Source: JBQCHF01 sp051953655 (GTDB lineage Bacteria; Actinomycetota; Actinomycetes; Motilibacterales; Motilibacteraceae). From it: DNA of 12,942 nt. The stretch is from contig JBQCIO010000132.1 of assembly GCA_051953655.1 (NCBI GenBank), positions 1 to 12,942 of the forward strand. Reading direction: 5' to 3'. Positions 6,776-12,942 of this stretch are shown here, piece after piece. Within the stretch, counting starts at the first letter, position 1. Each line of letters begins with the position of its first letter. Made by a program: the position numbers and the translations under genes. The notes beneath the pieces are model-generated. The model had not been told where the DNA came from, did not search any database, and worked only from the letters and a program-made list of their open reading frames with translations.

Positions 6776-7885
6776 TCAGCCCTCGCGGTCGGAGACGCCG
6801 GCCTCGCCGAAGGTGGCCATCTCGGCCAGGGTGGCCTGCGCGGCCCGCAGCAGCGGCACCGCCAGCAGGGCGCCGGTGCCCTCGCCCAGCCGCAGCTGGT
6901 AGTCCAGCAGCGGCTCGAGCGCCAGGCGCTCGAGGGCCTTGGCGTGCGCGGGCTCGGTGGAGCGGTGGCCGGCCAGCCACCAGTCGACGCTGCGGAAGGA
7001 GATCCGCTGGGCCAGCAGCGCGGCGGCGCCGGAGACGACGCCGTCGAGCACCACGGGAGTGCGGCGCGCCGCCGCCTGCACCAGGAAGCCGGTCATGGCC
7101 GCCAGGTCCGCGCCGCCCACGGTGGCCATCAGCCGCACCGGGTCGCCGAGGTGCGGCCGTCCCCTGCGCATCGCGTCGCGCACCGCGGCGCACTTGCGCA
7201 TCCAGGCGCGGTCGTCGATGCCGGTGCCGCGGCCCATCACCGACACGGCGTCGGAACGGGTCAGCAGCCCGACGAGCACGGCGGCCGGAGTCGTGTTGCC
7301 GATGCCCATGTCACCGGGGATCAGCAGGTCGGCGCCGGCGTCGACCTCCTCGTCGGCGATCCTGATGCCGGCGCGGAAGGCGGCCTCGGCCTCCTCGAGG
7401 GTCAGCGCGTCCTCGACGTCGATCCGGCCGGACCCGCGGCGCACCTTGTCCCGGCCGACCTCCGACGGTGTGTCGGAGTCGACGGCCATGTCCACCACCC
7501 GCACGGTGGCGCCCACGCTGCGGGCGAGGACGTTCACGGCGGCCCCGCCGGCCAGGAAGTTGCCGACCATCTGGGCGGTGACCTCGGGCGGGTAGGCCGA
7601 CACGCCGGAGCGGGCCACCCCGTGGTCGCCGGCGAAGACGACCACCCGCACCCGCTCGAGCGGCCGGGGCGGGCAGACGCCCTGCGCCCCGGCCAGCCAC
7701 ACCGAGAGGTCCTCGAGCCGGCCCAGGGCCCCGGTCGGCTTGGTGAGGAGACCCTGCCGGGCCAACGCCTCGGCCCGCGCCTGCTCGTCGGGGCGCTGCA
7801 CCGCGGCTGCGACCTCGTCCAGGTCCAGCCGCGGCGGCGCCTCGGGAACCAGTTCCTCCGACGGGCTGTCGGACTGGTCGGTCAT
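6776..7885 (-). CDS. cobT: Nicotinate-nucleotide--dimethylbenzimidazole phosphoribosyltransferase
   Basis: Makes alpha-ribazole 5'-phosphate from nicotinate mononucleotide and 5,6-dimethylbenzimidazole for the lower ligand of cobalamin. 369 aa, near the family length (about 350). Motifs: LTKPTGALGRLEDL (47-60), FAGDHGV (84-90), GDMGIGNTTPAA (191-202), DGVVSGAAAL (281-290) and LGEGTGA with the catalytic glutamate E335. The acidic N-terminal tail (SDSPSEEL) is extra. The ATG at 7885 overlaps the stop of the upstream cobU fusion as ATGA and is preceded by GGAGG four bases away (7890-7894), so translation is coupled. Two copies of a palindromic motif lie inside it (7459 and 7855). Confidence 0.96.
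   Translation of the reverse strand: MTDQSDSPSEELVPEAPPRLDLDEVAAAVQRPDEQARAEALARQGLLTKPTGALGRLEDLSVWLAGAQGVCPPRPLERVRVVVFAGDHGVARSGVSAYPPEVTAQMVGNFLAGGAAVNVLARSVGATVRVVDMAVDSDTPSEVGRDKVRRGSGRIDVEDALTLEEAEAAFRAGIRIADEEVDAGADLLIPGDMGIGNTTPAAVLVGLLTRSDAVSVMGRGTGIDDRAWMRKCAAVRDAMRRGRPHLGDPVRLMATVGGADLAAMTGFLVQAAARRTPVVLDGVVSGAAALLAQRISFRSVDWWLAGHRSTEPAHAKALERLALEPLLDYQLRLGEGTGALLAVPLLRAAQATLAEMATFGEAGVSDREG
7459..7479. repeat. Palindromic motif copy 1, inside cobT
   Basis: CCTCCGAC-GGTG-TGTCGGA-GT. The arms CTCCGAC and GTCGGAG are perfect 7-base inverted repeats with a 5-base centre. On the coding strand it encodes SDTPSEV of CobT. It shares its consensus CCTCCGAC-N4-TGTCGGA-S-T with copies at 7855 and 10591. 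Confidence 0.6.
7855..7875. repeat. Palindromic motif copy 2, near the cobT start
   Basis: CCTCCGAC-GGGC-TGTCGGA-CT. The arms TCCGAC and GTCGGA are perfect over 6 bases with the same 5-base centre as the other copies. It encodes SDSPSEE at CobT residues 5-11, a non-conserved acidic tail. Confidence 0.55.
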
Positions 7886-9273
7886 CGGTCCTCCGGAGCT
7901 GAGGGAACTCGTGCGGAACGCAGAGCGGTGGGCAGGCCGGCGACGAGGAGGACGACGTCGTCGCTCTGCGCGGCGATCCGTGCGTTCAGCCGGCCGAGCT
8001 CGTCACGGAACATCCTGCCGGACGCCGTGGCCGGCACGACGCCGCTGCCCACCTCGTTGGACACCGCCACGACGGGCCCGGGCGCGGCGCGCCAGGCGGC
8101 CACCAGCTCCTCGACCCTGCCGCGGGCCTCGTCGAGCGCCGCCGGGTCGCCGCCCCAGGCCCCGGCCTGGTCCAGCACGGCGGTCAGCCACAGCGAGAGG
8201 CAGTCCACCAGCAGGGGGCCGGGCTCGGCCAGCAGCGGCACCAGCTCCGTGGTCTCGACCGTCCGCCAGCCGGCCGGGCGCCGGGCCCGGTGGGCGCGCA
8301 CCCGCGCAGCCCACTCCTCGTCGCCCTCCCGGATCCCGCCGGTGGCGACGTAGCGGACGGCGGTCTCGGCCGCGAGGAGCGACTCGGCATGAGTGGACTT
8401 GCCCGACCGGGCCCCGCCGAGCACGAGGGTGCGGCGTGGCAAGGAGGACAGGTCGGACGAGGCCCGTCCCGGTTCCCCGACCCGCAGCACCGTCCCGTCG
8501 GGCACGACCCGGGCCCCCCACGGCGCGAGCCGGGCGGTCAGCTCGGCCGTGGGCGGGTTGTGGTGGCAGAGGTGCACGGCGACGACGTCGGTGCGCGCCA
8601 CCACGGCTCCGACCTCGCGCAGCGCGGCCAGCGCGCGGGGGAAGGTGGCGAGGTCGAGGTGCCCGGTGCCGTGGTCGGTGACATCGCCGAAGGTCTCCTC
8701 CAGCAGCACCAGGTCGTACGCCGTGCCGGCGCAGGCCGTCACCGTGGCCCGGGGGAGCGGCCCGGTGTCGGTGCCGTACAGCAGCCGCGTGGCCTCCGAC
8801 GCGACGTCGTAGAGGACCGCGTCGCCGGACCACTCGTCGCCGTGGGCAGCCTGGAGCACGCGGACGTCGTAGGCCCCGAGGGCGAGCCGGTCGCCGGCCG
8901 CCACCGGGACCAGCCGCACGGGGTCCTGCGGCCCGATCCAGTCGCGGCACGCGTCCAGCGCCGCCTGCGGCCCGACGACCTCGAGCGGCTCGCGCCGGTG
9001 CGCCCAGTGCCGCCACAGCAGCGCGGCCGGCCCGGTGTGGTCCGGGTGCGAGTGGGTCAGCAGCAGGTGCCGGACCCCGGCCAGCGACCGGCCGGCGCGG
9101 GCGGCGGCGCGCGGCGCCTCCGGACCGCAGTCCAGCAGCAGGACGTCGTCGACGAGCGCGGCGGTCTGCCCGCGCACCAGCCCTTCCGTGCGCAGCGCCT
9201 CGCAGGAGGAGCACGTGCAGAACGGGTTGGGCCAGCCGTCGGCGCCGCCGGTGCCGAGGAGCACGACCTCCAT
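7882..9273 (-). CDS. cobU: PhnP-like metallo-beta-lactamase domain fused to CobU (adenosylcobinamide kinase/guanylyltransferase)
   Basis: 463 aa in two parts. Residues 1 to about 265 form a metallo-beta-lactamase fold. LLGTGGADGWP is followed by C19, C21 and C24 (CTCSSC), then the metal motif HSHPDH (H74, H76, D78, H79), H144, D169 in GTDTG, and H234 with H237. The Cys triad plus H237 mirrors the extra zinc site of E. coli PhnP, a cyclic-phosphodiesterase. Residues 280-463 are complete CobU: P-loop GGARSGKST (286-294), the guanylylated histidine H328 in RVRAHRARRP, DCLSLWLT (357-364) and VSNEVGSGVVP (404-414). CobU phosphorylates AdoCbi, then transfers GMP to give AdoCbi-GDP. Degenerate versions of this fusion occur in Streptomyces CobU as I recall. 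The hydrolase half may act on a cobamide phosphate (inference). The ATG overlaps the upstream stop (TGATG). Confidence 0.93.
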   Translation of the reverse strand: MEVVLLGTGGADGWPNPFCTCSSCEALRTEGLVRGQTAALVDDVLLLDCGPEAPRAAARAGRSLAGVRHLLLTHSHPDHTGPAALLWRHWAHRREPLEVVGPQAALDACRDWIGPQDPVRLVPVAAGDRLALGAYDVRVLQAAHGDEWSGDAVLYDVASEATRLLYGTDTGPLPRATVTACAGTAYDLVLLEETFGDVTDHGTGHLDLATFPRALAALREVGAVVARTDVVAVHLCHHNPPTAELTARLAPWGARVVPDGTVLRVGEPGRASSDLSSLPRRTLVLGGARSGKSTHAESLLAAETAVRYVATGGIREGDEEWAARVRAHRARRPAGWRTVETTELVPLLAEPGPLLVDCLSLWLTAVLDQAGAWGGDPAALDEARGRVEELVAAWRAAPGPVVAVSNEVGSGVVPATASGRMFRDELGRLNARIAAQSDDVVLLVAGLPTALRSARVPSAPEDR

Positions 9274-10124
9274 CAGCGGGCTCGCGCGGGAAGGGCCGGC
9301 TCCTCCACGGGGACCGGCTCCTCGAACACCACCGGAGCCTCGAACGCCGCCCGCCGGGTGGCCCGGCGCAGCGCCAGCAGCACCGGCCGGCCGGCCACCA
9401 GCACCAGGGCGGCGAGGAGCACCCCGCGCATCAGGTCCCAGCCGAGCGAGGTGGCGAGGTCGAAGGCGAGGAAGCGGCCGAGGTTGTCGGCCAGCGGCGC
9501 GCCCGGCACGAACGAGATCCCGGGGGCGTAGTAGGTGGCGAACGGCCAGAACGACATGTTCAGCAGCAGGCCGTAGCCGAGCCCGGCCAGCAGCGCGTAG
9601 CCGGCCAGCAGGAAGGCCTCGCGGCGGCCGCGGGCCGGCGGCAGGCACCCGGCCAGGAAGCCCATCCAGGCCGCGCCGAGCATCTGGAACGGCAGCCACG
9701 GCCCCACCCCGCCGGTGAGCAGGGCGCTGGCGAACAGGGTGAGCGCGCCGAGCACGAAGCCGAAGCCGCGCCCCAGCACCCGCCCGGCCGGGATCAGCAG
9801 GAAGAAGACCGGCTCCAGCCCGGCCGTGCCGGCACCGAGCGGACGCAGCGCGGCGCCCACCGCGGCCAGGACGCCCAGCAGGGCCACGGCTTTCGCGTCC
9901 ATGCCGCCCTCGGCCAGCTCGGCCAGCACGACGGCGAGCAGCAGCGGCAGCAGCAGCACGAACAGCCACGGCGCGTCGCGGTCGTGGCCGAGCGCGGACT
10001 GCGCGTCGACCAGCAGCGGCCAGCAGAACGAGGCCAGCCCGACCAGGCTGGTCAGGGCCAGCGCGACGGTGCTGCGGGGCCGCAGCCGCAGGGCCGGCAC
10101 GTGCGCGGCGACATGGGTGCTCAC
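9273..10124 (-). CDS. ECF transporter S component, probably for a cobamide or its precursor
   Basis: 283-aa membrane protein, the likely substrate-binding subunit of the energy-coupling-factor importer encoded by the two genes upstream. Hydrophobic segments lie at roughly 19-39, 52-72, 77-92, 103-114, 119-138, 143-161, 169-190 and 217-246. A characteristic core is DAKAVALLGVLAAVGAALRPLG followed by EPVFFLLIPAGRVLG. The C-terminal tail (250-283) is charged and Pro/Glu-rich. The GTG start at 10124 overlaps the ATPase stop as GTGA, and an in-frame upstream start would add 15 low-complexity residues. The layout resembles the cobalamin-linked CbrT-type S components. L. delbrueckii CbrT takes cobalamin and cobinamide, and the adjoining cobU/cobT/cobS fit that. 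Substrate assignment is by context only. Confidence 0.82.
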   Translation of the reverse strand: MSTHVAAHVPALRLRPRSTVALALTSLVGLASFCWPLLVDAQSALGHDRDAPWLFVLLLPLLLAVVLAELAEGGMDAKAVALLGVLAAVGAALRPLGAGTAGLEPVFFLLIPAGRVLGRGFGFVLGALTLFASALLTGGVGPWLPFQMLGAAWMGFLAGCLPPARGRREAFLLAGYALLAGLGYGLLLNMSFWPFATYYAPGISFVPGAPLADNLGRFLAFDLATSLGWDLMRGVLLAALVLVAGRPVLLALRRATRRAAFEAPVVFEEPVPVEEPALPARAR

Positions 10125-11731
10125 GACGCCGCCCCCAGCGCCAGCGCGACCTCGCCCACCGTGAGCCACGGTGCCGGAGCGAGCACCTTGGCCACCTGCG
10201 GGGCGAAGGCAGGGGAGGAGACGACGACGTCGGGAGTGGGGCCGTCGGCGACGACCTCGCCCTCGGCCACCACCACGGTGCGGGTGGCGAGCTCGGCGAC
10301 CAGCTCGACGTCATGCGTGGCCAGCACGATGCCGTGACCGGAGGCCGCGAGCTCGCGCAGGATCTCCACCAGCCGGGCCTTGGCGGTGTAGTCCAGGCCG
10401 CGGGTCGGCTCGTCCAGCAGCAGCAGGGGCGGCCGGGCGGCCAGCACCACGGCGAGGGCGAGCGAGAGCCGCTGCCCCTCGGACAGGTCGCGCGGGTGCA
10501 GGTCGTCCGGGACGCCGGGGGCCAGCTGCTCGAAGACCGCGCGGGCGGTGCCCGCGGGCGCGCCGGCGTCCTCGTCGGCTGCTCCGCACTCCTCCGACAC
10601 CGTGTCGGAGTAGAGGAGGTCGCCGGGCTGCTGGGGCACCAGGCCGACCCGGCGCACCACCTGCCGGGCCTGAGCCCCCAGGGGATCGAGGTCGCCGACC
10701 CGCACCGAGCCCCCCGCCGGCCGGCGCAGCCCGACCAGGGCGCCGAGGAGCGTGGACTTGCCCGCGCCGTTGCGGCCCATGAGCGCCACCACCTCGCCGC
10801 CGCGCACGTCGAGCGAGGCCCCGCGCAGCGCCACGTGCTCGCCGTAGCGGACCACCAGGTCGCGGGCGGACCCGACCAGCTCGCCGGCGCGCGCGGCGGC
10901 GCGGTCCGGGGCGGTGAGCGCCAGCCGTTCGCGCAGCGGCCCGGCCATCCGCCGCGCGTCGCGCACCGAGAGCGGCAGGGGGGACCAGCCGGCCAGCCGG
11001 CCCAGCTGCACCACCGGCGGCGCGACCGGCGAGGCGGCCATGACGTCGGCCGGGTCGCCGACCTCCAGCGCCCGGCCGTCGCCGGGCACCAGCACCACGC
11101 GGTCGGCGTACTGCACCACCCGCTCGAGCCGGTGCTCGGCCAGCAGCACGGTGATGCCGAGGTCGTGCACCAGCCGCTGCAGCGCGGCCAGCACCTCCTC
11201 GGCCGCGGTCGGGTCCAGCGCCGACGTCGGCTCGTCGAGGACCAGCACCCGCGGGTGCGTGGTGAGCACCGACCCGATCGCCACCCGCTGCTGCTGCCCG
11301 CCGGACAGCGCGCGCAGCGGCCGGTCGCGCAGCTCGGCCAGGCCCAGCAGGTCCAGCGTCTCCTCGACCCGGCGGCGCATGACGTCGCCGGGCAGGCCCA
11401 GCGACTCCATCCCGTAGGCCAGCTCGTCCTCGACCACGTCGGTCACGAAACCGGCCAGCGGGTCCTGCCCGACCACGCCGACGACGTCGGCCAGCTCGCG
11501 CGGCGGGTGCGTGCGGGTGTCGCGGCCGGCCACGGTGACCCGGCCGGCCAGGGTGCCGCCGGTGAAGTGGGGGACGAGTCCGTTGACGCAGCGCAGGAGC
11601 GTGGACTTGCCGGTGCCGGTCTGGCCGACCACGAGGCACAGCTCGCCCTCGGGCACGTGCAGGTCGACCCCGCGCAGCACCGGGCGGGAGGCGCCGGGGT
11701 AGCGGACGGTGACGTCCTCGAACCGGATCAT
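10121..11731 (-). CDS. ECF transporter ATPase with two fused ABC domains
   Basis: 536 aa with both energy-coupling ATPases in one chain. NBD1 (about 2-235): Walker A GQTGTGKST (36-44), Q-loop Q89, signature LSGGQQQR (142-149), Walker B VLVLDEPTSALD (162-173), switch H200. NBD2 (about 288-505): Walker A GRNGAGKST (319-327), Q-loop Q367, signature LSEGQRLS (416-423), Walker B LLLLDEPTRGLD (436-447), switch H473. The second signature has Glu in place of the first Gly, so the two ATP sites are not equivalent. The ATG at 11731 overlaps the stop of the T component as ATGA and has GGGAGGG seven bases upstream (11739-11745). It works with the T and S components to drive uptake. A palindromic motif copy (10591) falls in NBD2. 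Confidence 0.94.
   Translation of the reverse strand: MIRFEDVTVRYPGASRPVLRGVDLHVPEGELCLVVGQTGTGKSTLLRCVNGLVPHFTGGTLAGRVTVAGRDTRTHPPRELADVVGVVGQDPLAGFVTDVVEDELAYGMESLGLPGDVMRRRVEETLDLLGLAELRDRPLRALSGGQQQRVAIGSVLTTHPRVLVLDEPTSALDPTAAEEVLAALQRLVHDLGITVLLAEHRLERVVQYADRVVLVPGDGRALEVGDPADVMAASPVAPPVVQLGRLAGWSPLPLSVRDARRMAGPLRERLALTAPDRAAARAGELVGSARDLVVRYGEHVALRGASLDVRGGEVVALMGRNGAGKSTLLGALVGLRRPAGGSVRVGDLDPLGAQARQVVRRVGLVPQQPGDLLYSDTVSEECGAADEDAGAPAGTARAVFEQLAPGVPDDLHPRDLSEGQRLSLALAVVLAARPPLLLLDEPTRGLDYTAKARLVEILRELAASGHGIVLATHDVELVAELATRTVVVAEGEVVADGPTPDVVVSSPAFAPQVAKVLAPAPWLTVGEVALALGAAS
10591..10611. repeat. Palindromic motif copy 3, inside the ECF ATPase
   Basis: CCTCCGAC-ACCG-TGTCGGA-GT. This is the most perfect copy: CTCCGACAC and GTGTCGGAG are 9-base inverted arms around one central base (10592-10610). 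On the coding strand it encodes SDTVSEE in the second ATPase domain. It has the same orientation and spacing as copies at 7459 and 7855. Confidence 0.6.
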
Positions 11732-12936
11732 CGTGCCGCCCTCCCTTCCCGCCCCGCCCCGACCTGCGTGCTGCCGCTGCCATCGTCCCTCGCCGCCCGT
11801 GCCCGGCCCGCCGTGGGGGTGGCGCGGACCGGGGGCGGGGCCAGCCAGGCCGGCAGCAGCGCGACCAGCAGGGCGGCGGTCGGCAGCACCGGCAAGCCGG
11901 GCACCTCCAGCGGGTTGGTGGCCGGGGCCAGCCCGCCGACCCCCGCCACCGACGCGGCGACCATGCCGGCGGCGGCCACCACGCCGGCCCCTGCCACCAG
12001 CAGCTCCTGCGCCGCCCAGCGGTCCGGCCGGTAGCGCGAGCGCGGCGTCCGGCGCCCGCCGAGCACCAGGCCGCAGGCCGCCGCGGCGCACCCGGCGACC
12101 AGCACCGGCAGCCCGAGGACGCCGGGGGTTCCGCCGTCGAGCAGGCCGTAGAGCCCTGCGCAGACGCCGAGCAGGCCGGCCAGCACCAGGGCCGCGGTGG
12201 TGCGCCGGGCGGCGGCGGGGACGTCGGCGCGCCGGCCGTAGCCGCGCGAGTCCATGGCGGCGGCGAGCTCCAGCGAGCGTTCCAGCGCCCCCTCGAGCAC
12301 CGGCATCGCCACCCCGCGCAGCCCCTTCAGCCCGCGGTCCGGGCGCCCGCGCAGCCGGCGTGCCGCGCGCACCCGGCCCACGCTCTCCACCAGCTGCGGA
12401 GCGAAGGTCATCGCCACCACCAGCGCCACGCCGGCCTCGTAGAGCGCACCGGGCACGCTGCGCAGCAGGCGGCTGGGGCTGGCCAGCGCGTTGGCGGCCC
12501 CGACGCAGGCCAGCAGCGTGGCCAGCCGCAGGCCCTCGTACAGCGCGGCGGCGAGGCCCTCCAGGGACACCGGGCCGCCCAGCCGGATGCCGGCGAAGGC
12601 GCTGGGCAGCGGCACCTGCGGCAGGTCGAGGACCACCGTCGGCCCCTCCACCGGCGTGCCGAGCAGCACCGCGAAGACGACCCGGGCGGCGACGACCACG
12701 GCGCCGACGACGAGGAAGGAGCGGAACGAGCGGGCCCAGGGGGCGTCGGTGCGCCGGGCCGAGACGACGTAGGCGGCCACCGCGAGCGCGAGCCCGAGCA
12801 GCAGCGGGTCGGTGGTGCGGCTGGCGGCGGTGGCCAGGCCCAGGGCCCAGACCCACCAGGCGCCGGGATGCAGGTGCCGGGGGACGCTCCAGCGGGCCGG
12901 CAGCAGCGAGCCGACCCAGGGGACGGGCAGCGGCAC
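11728..12936 (-). CDS. ECF transporter T component (transmembrane coupling protein)
   Basis: 402-aa membrane scaffold linking the ATPase to the S component. The N-terminal LHPGAWWVWALGLATAASRTTDPLLLGL is family-like, followed by hydrophobic segments near 45-60, 73-92, 127-149, 165-180, 246-268, 271-294, 311-332 and 347-366. Both ATPase-coupling motifs of T proteins are present in the cytosolic helices: AARRLRG (191-197) and AMDSRGYG (227-234). The hydrophilic Arg/Gly-rich tail (368-402) is extra. The first gene of the operon visible here, it overlaps the ATPase gene by ATGA. The GTG at 12936 is only six bases from the window edge and no in-frame stop is seen before it, so the start could lie further upstream and any leader or riboswitch is not visible. 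Confidence 0.9.
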   Translation of the reverse strand: MPLPVPWVGSLLPARWSVPRHLHPGAWWVWALGLATAASRTTDPLLLGLALAVAAYVVSARRTDAPWARSFRSFLVVGAVVVAARVVFAVLLGTPVEGPTVVLDLPQVPLPSAFAGIRLGGPVSLEGLAAALYEGLRLATLLACVGAANALASPSRLLRSVPGALYEAGVALVVAMTFAPQLVESVGRVRAARRLRGRPDRGLKGLRGVAMPVLEGALERSLELAAAMDSRGYGRRADVPAAARRTTAALVLAGLLGVCAGLYGLLDGGTPGVLGLPVLVAGCAAAACGLVLGGRRTPRSRYRPDRWAAQELLVAGAGVVAAAGMVAASVAGVGGLAPATNPLEVPGLPVLPTAALLVALLPAWLAPPPVRATPTAGRARAARDDGSGSTQVGAGREGRAAR

Positions 12937-12942
12937 GGCCCC

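Noticed and set aside
6014..8353. A 779-codon open frame on the plus strand opposite cobS/cobT/cobU
   Set aside because: Low-complexity Gly/Arg/Ala/His-rich product with no recognisable domain. It lies antisense to three clearly identified genes, an effect of extreme GC at third positions.
10313..12034. A 573-codon plus-strand open frame opposite the ECF ATPase
   Set aside because: His/Gln/Arg-rich antisense shadow without domains. The minus strand encodes two full ABC domains.

Overview
The window is a very GC-rich piece of an actinobacterial chromosome. Third codon positions are almost all G or C, GTG starts are common, and the gene neighbourhood (lipoyl E2, lipoamide dehydrogenase, M17 leucyl aminopeptidase, gcvT, then cobS/cobT) resembles the sucB-pepB-gcvT-cobS-cobT block of Mycobacterium and related Streptomyces loci. 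The extreme GC and protein flavour suggest Geodermatophilaceae or a close relative (Blastococcus/Geodermatophilus/Modestobacter type), but that is inference. I see no mobile element, tRNA, rRNA or CRISPR array.

Left part (1-5976), central carbon metabolism. On the minus strand lies the N-terminal part of a two-lipoyl-domain E2 acyltransferase (sucB/dlaT type, running off the left edge), with lpdA (E3, lipoamide dehydrogenase) just upstream of it. A 380-base gene-free gap follows, holding a 14-bp x 6 tandem repeat and a candidate ECF-sigma promoter. The promoter would read rightward into a small conserved actinobacterial gene of unknown function (130 aa). Convergent to that is pepA. Divergent from pepA is gcvT, apparently with a leaderless start. 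lpdA product also serves as the L protein of the glycine cleavage system, so sucB, lpdA and gcvT are linked through lipoyl-dependent complexes.

Right part (6008-12936), a cobamide uptake and assembly operon, all on the minus strand and transcribed from the right edge: ECF transporter T component, a fused two-domain ATPase, a membrane S component, a metallo-beta-lactamase::CobU fusion, cobT and cobS. Every junction down to cobT overlaps by 1-4 bases (ATGA, GTGA, TGATG, ATGA), so translation is probably coupled. The transporter likely imports cobinamide or cobalamin. CobU activates adenosylcobinamide to the GDP form, CobT makes alpha-ribazole phosphate from dimethylbenzimidazole, and CobS joins them. 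The remaining dephosphorylation step has no recognised CobC/CobZ here, and the PhnP-like hydrolase fused to CobU is a candidate. The operon promoter, and any cobalamin riboswitch, would lie beyond the right edge.

The most unusual points are the cobS start region (family-like N-terminal residues continue in frame up to the cobT stop but contain no standard start codon), the complete PhnP-like fusion to CobU, and three copies of a CCTCCGAC-N4-TGTCGGA palindrome inside operon genes.
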